A DNA stretch of 64,000 nt. It comes from Certhia americana. Its lineage: Eukaryota > Chordata > Aves > Passeriformes > Certhiidae. Location: assembly GCA_018697195.1 (NCBI GenBank), contig CM031870.1, forward strand, positions 15,364,179-15,428,178, read 5' to 3'. Below the pieces are notes generated by a model. It did not search any database, was not told the DNA's origin, and saw only the letters and a list, made by a program, of their open reading frames with translations. Both the position numbers and the translations under genes were made by a program. Each line of letters opens with the position of its first letter. Position 1 is the first letter of the stretch. Of this stretch, positions 44,782 to 60,940 are shown piece by piece.

Positions 44782-47700
44782 GTCAGCTCCAGAGGGGTAC
44801 CGGCGGTACCGCAGGGGATGGGGGTGCCAGGCTCTTGGGGTGCCAGGGCTCTCCGGGGATGTCGTGGTGTCCGTGCATCACAGGGGTGCCGGGGTGCGGG
44901 GTAACTGAGTGCGGGGTACCGGGAGTGCAGGGTCCCGGAGTGCAGGGTCCCGGGGCTGCAGGGTACCGGGGGTGCAGGGTACCGGGGTGCGGGATCCCGG
45001 GAGTGCAGGGTCCCGGGGTGCAGGGTCTCGGGGCTGCAGGGTACCGGGGTGCAGGGTCTCGGGGTGCAGGGTCCCGGGGGTGCAGAGTCCCGGGGTGCGG
45101 GGGCTCCCGGACGGGCTGCCGGCCTGACCCGAGCCCTGCAGTGCCGAGGGACGGTCAGCAGTTCCCTCTGCTCACCGGCTGCTGGCCCTCACCCGCTCCC
45201 ACCGCCCCGTGTCCCCTCTGGCAGGTTCCGGAGGGAGAAGGGACAGGTGTGCTGTACAGTCTCTGTTGTTTTGTTACTTCTGCCAGCCCCCGGGCACCAC
45301 CTTGGAGGGACAGCCCATGAAAATCCCATAACTCCCGTGAGTTCGGTAGAGCCAGAGCCGGGCAGAGAGGGCTGTTTGCTGTGTCCCAGGTAGAAGAGCA
45401 GCTGTGCTCTGGCAGACGTCGCAGAGCCCGTTGCAGGAGGTGCCGGTGGGATCCACTCTGCCCAGCACCACTGTCACTCTGGGGCACGGCCACCTGCTCC
45501 ACATGCTGCAGATGGCACCAGAGCTTGGTGTGTGTGACTGTCCCTCCAGGGAGGACCTGTGGGTGCGAGAGGGGAAGATCCTCAACCCAGAGAAACTCTT
45601 CTTTGACGAGAAGGGCTCTGCGGATGTCCGGCTGGACTGCAAGGACAGCATCATCGCCCCAGGTTTCATCGATGTCCAGATCAATGGTACAGTGAAGCTA
45701 CATGCACTCATGGACTGGGGGTGGCCCGGGTTTGTCCATCCCTGACCCCCAGCCCCACTGTGAGTGTCCTGCCCATGACCACGTTTCAGCCGCTCAAGGG
45801 AGATGTGAGTCACCCAACCAATGACAAAGAGCAATTTTGCCTGTGGTTGCTGCTGTAGTGTAAGTGATCCCCTTTGCCCAGGTGAGGGTTTCCTCTGAAC
45901 TCATTTTTATCTGTATTTTATCCTGCCCCTGCACTGGCAGGATGCCTGCCTTACCCTTTCCAGGAAGTAGGAGGAGAGGGCAAGACTTCCCAAGGGAACA
46001 GAAACAATTAACTGCAGTAGCTCTCTTCAGAAGGAAAGAGGGGCTTGTTCTATGGTAGCTGAAGTTGGACATTAGATCCCTTCTCAGCTGGGAATCACCC
46101 TGCATCAAAATAAAAAGGTTGTGCTTGCAAAACCCTGGGTGCTGTGGGGAAAACACTTCAGGGGGGCAGTGATGGTGAGATTTGTACTTGTGGAACCTTG
46201 GAATGTAGGACAGTAGTGCTGATGGAGCCTCTGTGTCAGCACCCTACAAACAGAACATCTCCCTCCAGTCACACAAAGTCTTTCTTTGGTGTTTCTGGGT
46301 GGAACACACCACTGGGGAAGCTGCAGTTTCACCTTTGTTTTGTTTGTGGTGCAGGAGGCTTTGGTGTGGACTTCTCTTTGGCTACAGATGACTTCAAATC
46401 AGGTATTGACCTGGTCAGTCAGAAAATCCTCTCCCATGGAGTGACCTCTTTCTGCCCCACCCTGGTGACGTCTCCTCCATCTGTGTACCACCAGGTAAGG
46501 GCCACTCTCCCCTCCCATCCGCAGGGTGAGCAGGGACTGAGGCTGGTACCAGGAGGTGGGTGGGCCAAGGCTGGGGTAGCTGCCAGGGAAGAACAGCCAT
46601 GGGCATGAGGAGCTGGACTCTACCCTGGGTTTCTTGCCCTTAGCCTCTGGAGTGCTGAGACAGCCATGTCTCCCAAGTGAGCTCTGCACACCAAGGCTTG
46701 GAGATGGCTTTTCCTCTGTGGGCTGTGATGGCCCCAAGTGGTCCAGCTACAAATCTGCCTGCAGACCTGACCTTTGTGTCTGATTTGGCAGGCTGGGGGA
46801 TTGTGTCTGGGTTTCCATGTCTGACAAACCCCTTTCTCTAGGTTCTCCCTCAGATCAGTGTAAGAAATGGTGGAGCCCATGGAGCAGGAATCCTGGGTAA
46901 GTGGATTTGTCCCTCTGTGGTGCTACTCTAGGTGTGAATTATCTTGTTCATGGTTGAGGTTCATGAAAGAAGTTACTGAGAGCACAAATAGGGGCTGGAG
47001 CTCTCTGTGGAGGGATGCACAGGTGGGTACAGACCCACCTTGTCCCTCAGGCTGTGCCTGGCCTTTGCTGTGTTCTCTGTCATTGTACACACACTGCTCC
47101 AGCCCCTTTGGGGACCCTGGGGCAATGGCAGTGGGGTGGCTTGGCTTGGCTTGGCTGGTGACCAGCAGTGCATCCTCAATGTGCTGAGCTCACAGTTGCC
47201 TGAGCCATGTGTTTCACTGCAAAAAAATGGCAAGAGTGTGACTGGAGCAGAGTAGACATAGCAGGTGTCTTGGTCCCTGGCAGGGGGAGGAAGAGTCATG
47301 GTTCTTTGTTCCTGTTTGTACAGGAGCCCACCTGGAAGGGCCGTTTATCAGCAAGGAGAAGAAGGGTGCCCACCCTGAGCACTGCCTCCGCACCTTTGAG
47401 GCAGATGCCTTCCAGGACCTGCTTGCCACCTACGGCTCCCTGGACTGTGTCCAGATAGTGACCCTGGCCCCTGAAATGAAGAGGAGCAGTGAGGTGATCC
47501 AGGAGCTCACCAAGAGGGGCATCTGCGTCTCCCTGGGTAAGGGCTGGGGCACACAGGGCTTGGGGGGCTCTGGCCACCCCTCCCCTGGGCTGTGGCATCT
47601 CTGATGGTGTCTCAGTGCAACTGGACAGGCTGGGATTCTCTTTTGCCTGGCCTGTGTGCAGGTGACAGACTTGTGACAATGCTTGATGGTGTCAATCTGT

Positions 47701-50700
47701 CATGGCAAGGGCCAGAGTTTTGCAGACTGAGGAGCCCCTGTAGTAAACACAAGGTGCTGTTCTGACACAGGGAAGAGCAGCAGTCTTAGTTGGAGGTTTG
47801 ATGATGTGGAAGGGTTCAAACTCTGAAGTTCCACTGCTTTAAGCCTTATGTGACAGGTGAAATCATTTCCAAAGGTTACTGTTGGTTTGATAACTCTGTT
47901 TTTCAAGGTGAAATTAAACCTCAAGTGAGAAGGGCATTCATACAGCAGACTCTCTCTTATCCCACAGCCACATAAAGAACTCCAGAAAGGCAAGGTTAGC
48001 CCACAGAGCTGCTGTCCTGTTGAGGAAACAGAAGTTTCTTTCTGCATAGCTTAATTCCCATATGCTTTCCTGGCAAAGTCCCCATTGTTGTGAGAGTATC
48101 TTCTGATACCTGTCTACAAAACATTTAAGTAAATGAGGCCAGCAGAAAGGCGTGTCATTGGACCTCACACCCAGCCTGAAGACAACTGCTGTGAGCAAGG
48201 CAGCATTTGTGACAGCTGTGATGTGAACACTGAAGCAGTTCAGGTGAAACACCCATCCCAGAATCCCCCAAGGTCATGGCCAGACACATCTGTGTCACAG
48301 CTGCACCTCAGACCTCCGGCCAGGGTGGGCATTAGAGCACAGTCCAGTGCTGGAGTAGGGAAATCAGTGGCGATGGGCAGAGGAATTAGGCGTTGGTCTG
48401 TGTTCCCAGGTCACTCTGTGGCTAATCTGTCCCAGGCTGAGGAGGCTGTGCAGCACGGAGCCACCTTCATCACTCACCTCTTCAATGCCATGCTGCCGGT
48501 GAGTCCCCAGAGGCACCTGCCCTGCTCCAGGGCTGCTCTTGGGCTTTCTCTCCCACTCCCCATGGGTCTGTGTTCTCCCCAGCTGGCTTTGTACTGTACT
48601 TTGCAATGAGGTTTTGCCACTGAACCTCTGGCTTCACGTTCCTACTGCTGGATCTGAAAGAGATTCAAGGCTCTAGCAGAATCTTGAAGTTCATCTCAAG
48701 GACTGGGAAGTGTTGGTGGGTGAGAGCTGGACCTGCCCTCACTTAGTGCATCCAGACATGTGCCCTGTGTGTGGGCAGCAGGGGAAGGGGGGGATTCTGC
48801 CCCCTCAGGTGAGACCCCACCTGCAGAGCTGCCTCCAGCCCTGGGGCCAACAGCAGCAGGACCTGGAGCTGCTGGAGAAAGTCCAGAGGAGGCCTTGGAG
48901 ATGTTCCAAGGGCTGGAGCCCCTCTGGAGCCAGGCTAGGAGAACTGGGGGTGCTCAGCTGGAGAGGAGAAGGCTCCAGGGAGAGTTCAGAACCCCTTGCA
49001 GGGCCTAAAGGGGCTCCAGGAGAGCTGGGAAAAGGCTTTGGACAAGGGCCTGAAGTGACAGGACAAGAATGTCTTCCTACTGCCAGAGGGCAGGGTTAGA
49101 TGGAATTAAGGTTAGAAGGGAAGAAATTCTTGGCTGTGAGGGTACTGGGACCCTGGCACAGGTTGCCCAGACTGTGGCTATGGAGCTGTGGCTGTCCCAT
49201 CCCTGGAATCATTCCAAGGTCAGGTTGGACAGGTCTTGGAGCACCTTGGGATAGTGAAAGGTGTTGCTGCCTGTGGCAGGGGTTGGAACAAGATAAGCTT
49301 TATGGTCCCTTCCAACTCAAACCATCCTGTGATTCTGTGATTCAAGGCAATGCCCAGGTTTGCCTGGTAAAGCTGCCAGGCACTGTGTGATAGAGAGAGC
49401 AGCTGCATCCCCTGAAGGAAAGTCTCAGCCAGTGCATCCTGGTGATCCTCCACAGCTTGTCCCCTCTCTCCCCTCGAGCAGTTCCACCACCGTGATCCTG
49501 GCATTGTGGGGCTGCTGACAAGTGACAAGATTCCTGCTGGGCGGAGGGTCTTCTATGGCATGATTTCTGATGGCATCCACACCAACCCCGCTGCCCTGCG
49601 CATCGCCCATCGAGCCCACCCCAAAGGTGAGCCATGGCAGTCCCCACAGTGTCACCAGCTACTCCGAGCACTGCACCATCTCCCAGAAGAGATTCGTGCT
49701 GCCCTTGCTGTCTGGAAGGTCACAGCCACACCTGCTGATCCCTCAGTGCTCTTGGTGGATGTGGCTGGAGACACGTGGTCCCTCTCTGGGAGGGTCAACA
49801 GGGCACAGTGCTTGGAACTGCAGCAGAATCAGCTGCTTGTGTTTCACAGGGCTGGTGCTGGTGACAGATGCAATGGCTGGCATGGGGCTGGCACCGGGTC
49901 GGCACACACTGGGTCAGCAGGTGGTGGAGATCGATGGGCTGAACACCTACATTGCAGGTAAGTGCTGTCCCTCTTGCTGAAGAGCTGGGGACAGTGCTGC
50001 CACTGGCACCATTCCTGAGCAGCTGAGCACACCTTGCTGTCCCTGTCGGCGTGTGGCAGCGTTTGTGCCACCCTCTTGGGTTTTGATGCCTGGTGGATCT
50101 GCAGTGACTTTGCCTTGGGAATAATGAAACTCCTGGTGAAGAGAAGTGTGCCACCCTCGTGGAGGAATCTGTGCAGCTGTAGCTGTTTGTGACACCTTTG
50201 AAAGCGTCATTGCCTGGTGTCAAGGGTGCCAGAGGTTCAGGGCATCAGTAAGGACAGAGAAATCTTAGAGTTATTTATTGCCCCTTTTCTTTATTATGAC
50301 ACTACCGCTTCTTGCTAGCTAAATTCCCTAAGTTTCAAATTCCCAAGTAGGTGAAAATGGGAAGGTATTTCAGAGAAGGAGCATTCCTTTCTCCATTCCC
50401 AGCCTTTGGCAGCAGATGCCTGCATTGTGAGCTGGTTTCACCCACTCCAGCTGGGGTAACACCCAGGTACCTCTTCCTGTGCTCCAGCAGGAAGTGCCTG
50501 CAGCCCCTTCAGCTTGCTCCTCCTGCCACCCAGGACTTCTGCACTTCTGTTTCCCTCTATGCTTCCCTAGTGCCCTGCTTCTTGCTGTGAGTGCTACTCA
50601 GTGCCATCCTGTGTCTCTCCCAGGCACAAAGACCCTGAGTGGCAGCGTGGCGACCATGGACACCTGTGTGAGACATTTCCAAGAAGCCACAGGTAAGAGA

Positions 50701-51695
50701 GCCTCGTGCACAACCTGCTGCTCCCTACACTGACACAGGAGGAGGTCTTGCTTTTGCCAGATGTGTTCCACCGGGAATGTTCCCTCTCACCTGAGACATG
50801 GCAGGGCTGGGATCACTGCCCTCAGATGAGCCCCTTTTTGAGGGGAAGTTTCATTTTAACCCATAGAACTAATGAGAGGTGAATTCTGCTGCTTCTTCCT
50901 CACAAAAGTGAATGGTTTTCCTTTCTCCATACCCTAGGTATTCAGTTTTCCTATGCCTGCTCTCTCCTTTAGGGATATTTTCCTTCCCAGCTCCAGCTGG
51001 CTGTGCTGAGGGTGTTCAGCTTGGGTTGGTCAACTGCCTGGTTGGCAACTGCCTTGTCCAGGGGGATTTGGGCTGCCCTGGCAATGGGGATCTGGCTGCC
51101 CTAACGTCTCCCCAATTCTCTGTCCAAGGGTGCTCGGTAGAGACTGCGTTGGAGGCGGCGTCTCTGCATCCTGCTCAGCTCCTGGGGATTGAACATAAAA
51201 AGGGGACACTGAATTATGGCTCCGATGCAGGTACTGGTGTGGGCACAGCACATCCTGGTGTGGAGACAATGGTGTCAGGGCTCACAAGTGCTGGAGTAAA
51301 GCAGGGGCTGCTGTAAGCACATGCTCATCCTGTTTCAGTGGGAGCTGCTGGGTGACTTGCTCCACCTGGGATATGCTCTGGGCTTTTGCTCCAGTGGTTT
51401 TTCCCTTGGATGCTGGCAGTGTTTGGGAAACCCTTTGGAGTGCCCCATCTCAGCCAAGCAGAAAGCAGAGCTGCCCTTGCCAGGATTGCACAGCAGTGCC
51501 GTCCTGGGGTTGGGGAGAAGCCCTTTCCCACTGAGCTCAGCTCTCCCCAGCTAGCTCCAGCAGCTCCATTCTGACAGCTGCTTTCTTTCTCTCTTGTCCA
51601 ACACAGATTTCCTAATGCTGAATGACAGCCTGTATGTGCAAGCCACGTACATCGCCGGCGAGGAGGTCTGGCAACAGGATGTGTCGGGCATGTGA
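44699..51695 (+). CDS. AMDHD2: AMDHD2, N-acetylglucosamine-6-phosphate deacetylase (whole gene)
   Basis: The join 44699-44781, 45550-45686, 46355-46494, 46842-46896, 47324-47536, 48410-48498, 49482-49626, 49850-49957, 50624-50692, 51129-51230, 51607-51695 gives 1230 nt, or 409 residues, the same length as the human enzyme. It is a cytosolic amidohydrolase that deacetylates GlcNAc-6-phosphate to glucosamine-6-phosphate, opposing the hexosamine pathway and salvaging amino sugar from glycan breakdown. The metal and catalytic residues fall at the expected numbers: E143 in HLEGPF, H211 in LGHS, H232 in THLFNAM and D294 in [16 protein letters not shown] and GTKTLSGS are also intact. All splice junctions are GT-AG and in phase. 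The start at 44699 is chosen to match family length. The frame is also open upstream to an ATG at 44552, which would add 49 Pro-rich residues and is unlikely. Confidence 0.97.
44782..45549 (+). other. AMDHD2: AMDHD2 intron 1 with minisatellite
   Basis: This intron starts inside the CpG island and contains the CCGGGG/TGCAGGG minisatellite at about 44890-45110. It ends at a CCCTCCAG acceptor. Confidence 0.85.
44890..45110. repeat. Minisatellite GTGCAGGGTCCCGGG type
   Basis: About a dozen degenerate 15-16-bp units alternate between GTGCAGGGTCCCGGG and GTGCAGGGTACCGGG. It begins about 110 bp after AMDHD2 exon 1. Confidence 0.9.
45550..45686 (+). CDS. AMDHD2: AMDHD2 exon 2
   Basis: This exon encodes [20 protein letters not shown] through [12 protein letters not shown]. 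The phase joins are 2 then 1. Confidence 0.95.
45687..46354 (+). other. AMDHD2: AMDHD2 intron 2
   Basis: Nothing beyond ordinary intron sequence is seen. Confidence 0.8.
46355..46494 (+). CDS. AMDHD2: AMDHD2 exon 3
   Basis: This exon encodes [20 protein letters not shown] through [16 protein letters not shown]. The donor is GTAAGG. Confidence 0.96.
46495..46841 (+). other. AMDHD2: AMDHD2 intron 3
   Basis: A short intron of about 350 nt with no other feature. Confidence 0.8.
46842..46896 (+). CDS. AMDHD2: AMDHD2 exon 4
   Basis: This 55-nt exon encodes [18 protein letters not shown]. The acceptor is CTCTAG and the donor is GTAAGT. Confidence 0.93.
46897..47323 (+). other. AMDHD2: AMDHD2 intron 4
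   Basis: This is ordinary intron sequence. A short TTGGC run (GCTTGGCTTGGCTTGGC) occurs near 47140. Confidence 0.8.
47324..47536 (+). CDS. AMDHD2: AMDHD2 exon 5 (metal ligand E143)
   Basis: This exon encodes [20 protein letters not shown] through RGICVSL. It carries the metal-binding glutamate E143. Confidence 0.97.
47537..48409 (+). other. AMDHD2: AMDHD2 intron 5
   Basis: An intron of about 870 nt with no recognised repeat. Confidence 0.8.
48410..48498 (+). CDS. AMDHD2: AMDHD2 exon 6 (H211, H232)
   Basis: This exon encodes [20 protein letters not shown] then [10 protein letters not shown]. It holds both metal-ligand histidines. Confidence 0.97.
48770..49344 (+). mobile_element. CR1 LINE 3' part in AMDHD2 intron 6
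   Basis: This is the longest CR1 copy in the window. It runs from GGTGAGACCCCACCTGCAG through CAGCTGGAGAGGAGAAGGCT and AGAAATTCTTGGCTGTGAGG to the classic end CCCTTCCAACTCAAACCATC. It finishes in the tandem octamers TGTGATTC TGTGATTC. It fills most of the intron at 48499-49481. Confidence 0.92.
49482..49626 (+). CDS. AMDHD2: AMDHD2 exon 7
   Basis: This exon encodes [20 protein letters not shown] through [17 protein letters not shown]. The acceptor is CGAGCAG. Confidence 0.97.
49850..49957 (+). CDS. AMDHD2: AMDHD2 exon 8 (catalytic D294)
   Basis: This exon encodes [20 protein letters not shown] through [10 protein letters not shown]. It contains the catalytic aspartate D294. Confidence 0.97.
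49958..50623 (+). other. AMDHD2: AMDHD2 intron 8
   Basis: Ordinary intron sequence, no feature recognised. Confidence 0.8.
50624..50692 (+). CDS. AMDHD2: AMDHD2 exon 9
   Basis: This 69-nt exon encodes [20 protein letters not shown] then EAT. Phase is 1 on both sides. Confidence 0.96.
50693..51128 (+). other. AMDHD2: AMDHD2 intron 9
   Basis: This intron ends at an unusual CCAAG acceptor (AAG rather than CAG). No other feature is seen. Confidence 0.8.
51129..51230 (+). CDS. AMDHD2: AMDHD2 exon 10
   Basis: This exon encodes [20 protein letters not shown] through GTLNYGSDA. Confidence 0.96.
51231..51606 (+). other. AMDHD2: AMDHD2 intron 10
   Basis: An intron of about 375 nt with no other feature. 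Confidence 0.8.
51607..51695 (+). CDS. AMDHD2: AMDHD2 exon 11 (last)
   Basis: This exon encodes [20 protein letters not shown] then VWQQDVSGM and TGA. Confidence 0.96.
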
Positions 51696-52425
51696 CACTG
51701 GGCTGTCCCAGTGCCCTCCAAGGCTCCCTGGCACTGTGGGTAGCAGCTCTGGCAACCACCACACTTCTCTCTTTTGGTTCTTTTTTCCCAATTCCTTCCT
51801 GCAACTCCCTCAAAGGAGCCTCATACCAAAGAGCTGCATTTTCCAGCTTCCAGTTATAGCCATGCCTGCAACAAATTTGTTGGTGCTCAGTTGGTGGCAT
51901 GGGGAAAGAATGCCAGTCCTGGAGTGACCTACAGAACTGCACAGCTGTCCTGCCCCCAGACAGGTGCTCCTGACACCATCTGACAGCAGTAAGGAACTGT
52001 CCCAGCCTTTGCACAGTTTATACAGCACACACTAACCTGCTCTTCACCTGAGGCAGGCTCAAGCCATTCCCATTCCTCTGCCTGCTGTTTGCTTTGCTCC
52101 CAGGCAGCCAGGACTTGTTTGACATCAGCTTCCACCAGCTCAGCTCGCAGCTCTTCCCGTGACCAGGTTTCTGTTGTGTCAGCAGAAGCTGAGGATCACA
52201 TTGGGATCTCCCAACAGCCCCTCTGGCTTGTGGTCTCACAGCAAGGCTGCCCCAGCTTGCTGACTCGGTGCCCTTGTGGGGCTGAATCCTCAGGGCAGAG
52301 ATCAAACCCAGGAATACCAAGGCATTGCTGGTCCTTTGTGCCTTTTCCCTGCATGGGCATTGAGTCCACAGAGCTGGACGTATGAACAGCATCCTGCCAC
52401 ATAAAACAATGTTCCTTTCACTCCT
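51696..52425 (+). other. AMDHD2: Probable AMDHD2 3' UTR
   Basis: This is non-coding sequence after the stop. No AATAAA is present before 53 kb. A CATAAA variant at 52400-52405 with T/G-rich sequence after it is the best candidate end. Confidence 0.4.
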
Positions 52426-53286
52426 TGCTCTGTCTGGATGGGTTCTGCAGGCTGTGTGCCAGCCATACCAAGAAGAGCCTTTGCATCACCTGATGGGTTT
52501 GTGCATTCCTCAGGCCATGGATGGGGAGCTTTTGCTTTAGGGGATGCATCCAGACTGGTGGTGACAGGCTCACGAGCACTCAGTCCAGCTCAGGCACTGA
52601 GGGAGAGGAAAACTGTGGTGGCATTCTGGCCTTTCAAGAGATACAATAGCTCATTATTTTGTGCTTATTATCTTCTCCAATACTTGACTGTCAGATTTTT
52701 TTCCTGACACTTGGACACTTGTATGTGAGGACTGATGCTGATTTTGACCCTACCCAACCACTCAGAATAAGCCTCGAGATAAAAGTCTCAAGACAACCTT
52801 GGATAAGGCTTAAACCACTGAGGTTTAAGGGCTCTGACAATGGCTAAGTCTCAGCAAGGGTGGAGATTGTAAGGCAGACAGAAATCTGGTTGGGATTGGC
52901 AGAAGTGTACCAGTTTTTCCAGTACCATTTTATAATCTTTAGCAGCAACATTTGGAAGTGCTTTCCCAGCACTTTAGAGCCCCGCTGTCAGCCTTTGGAG
53001 AATTTGGAACGTTAGCTGCCAATGTCAAGAGAAATTATAACCTGGATGGTTTGATAGACACCAAACCCTGTGCTGTAACAGGCTGTGCTGCTGCAGTACT
53101 GACCTCACGGGGATCCTCTGGCTGTCCTTGGAAACAATCCAAGGGGGAAAAAACGCCTATGAAACCAAGTGTTTAACCTTTTATTTACAAAATTAAATCA
53201 CCAAAAGGAAATCTAAAATAGAAATGGGATTAGACAGTACCTGTAAGTGTGCATTGACCTTTTTTGCCTGCCCGCGGTGGTGCGTG
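52426..53286. other. Spacer between AMDHD2 and the C8orf33-like gene
   Basis: This is AT-richer single-copy sequence with no gene recognised. An ATTAAA at about 53193 could be an alternative AMDHD2 poly(A) site. Confidence 0.5.
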
Positions 53287-53459
53287 CTGAGTACTTCATG
53301 CATACAGTGCCACAGCCAAATAACTCATTGATCCAAACCCTGAATTCCTGGCTAGAGCTTGGATCTGCCTCCTCAGCAGACTTCTCCAGCGACTGGGACT
53401 CCCGGCAGAGGCTGGGTACCATGAGCAGCACTGCTCAGCTCACCTGGCCCATGTTCTGT
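53287..53459 (+). repeat. 173-bp inverted repeat, left copy
   Basis: It is the reverse complement of 55701-55873, with about 7 mismatches in 173 bp and no gaps. Read on the + strand it is open (MHTVPQPNNSLIQTLNSWLE...). On the - strand it is also open over much of its length. It abuts the CpG island of the downstream gene. I do not recognise the sequence as a named repeat or gene. Confidence 0.93.
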
Positions 53460-53754
53460 ACGTGCGAGGGGCCAGGGCTGCTGCGGGGGTTTGGCTCCGG
53501 GCAGGCGGCCCGGCCCGGCTGTGGGCATTGCCTGCGTGCCCGGCGGCTCCCTGTGGGGCTCAGGGGAGCAGGAGGGACCCGCAGGGGTCACAAAGGCGAG
53601 GCCAAGGCGGGCGCTGGGCCCCGGGCGGAATTGCAGCGCGGAGCGCTGAGGGCAGCGCGCACCGGCCCGGGCCGCAGTCCCGGAGCCGCAGCGGAGAGAC
53701 CCCGCCGAGCACCCGAGAGGGCTCCGGGGAGGCCCCGAGCCGCTGCAGGCGGTA

Positions 53755-53774
53755 GGGGGGGGGGGGGGGGGGGG
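53755..53774 (+). repeat. Poly(G) run of 20
   Basis: Twenty consecutive G residues lie in the promoter. The run is prone to G-quadruplex formation, length polymorphism and sequencing error. Confidence 0.9.
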
Positions 53775-53857
53775 TCCCGGAGCCCACAGCGGCCCGTGAC
53801 CGGAGGTGGGCGGTGCGGCGGGGCCACTTCCTGAGGCGGCGGCGCGGGGAGCCCGGC

Positions 53858-60339
<6,482 letters not shown>

Positions 60340-60940
60340 AAAAGTCACTTTGATTAAAACTGCGCCAGGTCTCCTGTAAACTGAAGAATGGTGGAAAGAT
60401 GCTGTGCAGTGGGAAATGTCATGCATGAATCTCTGGATCCTCTTCCAGGGTGCCTTATCTAGAAGTTTAAAACAGGTCTGCCTACTATGCATATGACCCC
60501 AAAACTCAGCCTATGTAAGTGCTCCTCTGCTCGCACTGGAGAGAGGTGCCTTTGAAAGGTCAGCAGTGTGGAAGGATCTGCTTTCTTTTCCTGTACAATT
60601 GACATTAACTGTAGAATCTGTCTTTTATACCATGAGATTTTCCCTTTCTCCCGTTGCTTTTAAATAGAACAGAGCCTTTCTGGCAGCTGAGGTGGCAATG
60701 CATTACAGCAGGGAATGGTTTGGAATCAAGATCCAGCAGTGGATAGCTGGGTGCTTGCACTCCCTGAGTCTGTGTGAATGCAGCTCCTGGCATCCAGCAA
60801 ACACCAGCAGTGTGTCATCCCTGATATGGAGGAGACAGGCTCAGGTTCATTGGGGGAAAGTGAGTCACAACCATTTTTGCTCATTCATCTCTTTCACTGA
60901 CAGATACAGAGCTAGAATAAAACTGCACATCATGATTTGA
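60340..60940 (+). other. C8orf33: C8orf33-like 3' UTR
   Basis: This is the trailer after TAG. An ATTAAA occurs at 60354-60359 and a canonical AATAAA at 60915-60920. The latter is taken as the main end. Confidence 0.6.
60915..60920 (+). terminator. Poly(A) signal AATAAA (C8orf33-like gene)
   Basis: A canonical hexamer about 575 nt after the stop codon. It is the first AATAAA downstream. Confidence 0.55.

Larger units (their letters stand above)
44220..44830 (+). promoter_or_regulatory. AMDHD2: CpG-island promoter of AMDHD2
   Basis: This dense CpG region encloses AMDHD2 exon 1. It begins with a cluster of three CACGTG E-boxes and a YY1-like ATGGCGGCT (44228-44236, the reverse of GCCGCCAT). 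There is no TATA box. Confidence 0.8.

Noticed and set aside
44208..45320. 370-codon + strand ORF over the AMDHD2 CpG island and minisatellite
   Set aside because: It is in a different frame from AMDHD2 exon 1, and half of it is the minisatellite translated as Gly/Val/Pro repeats.
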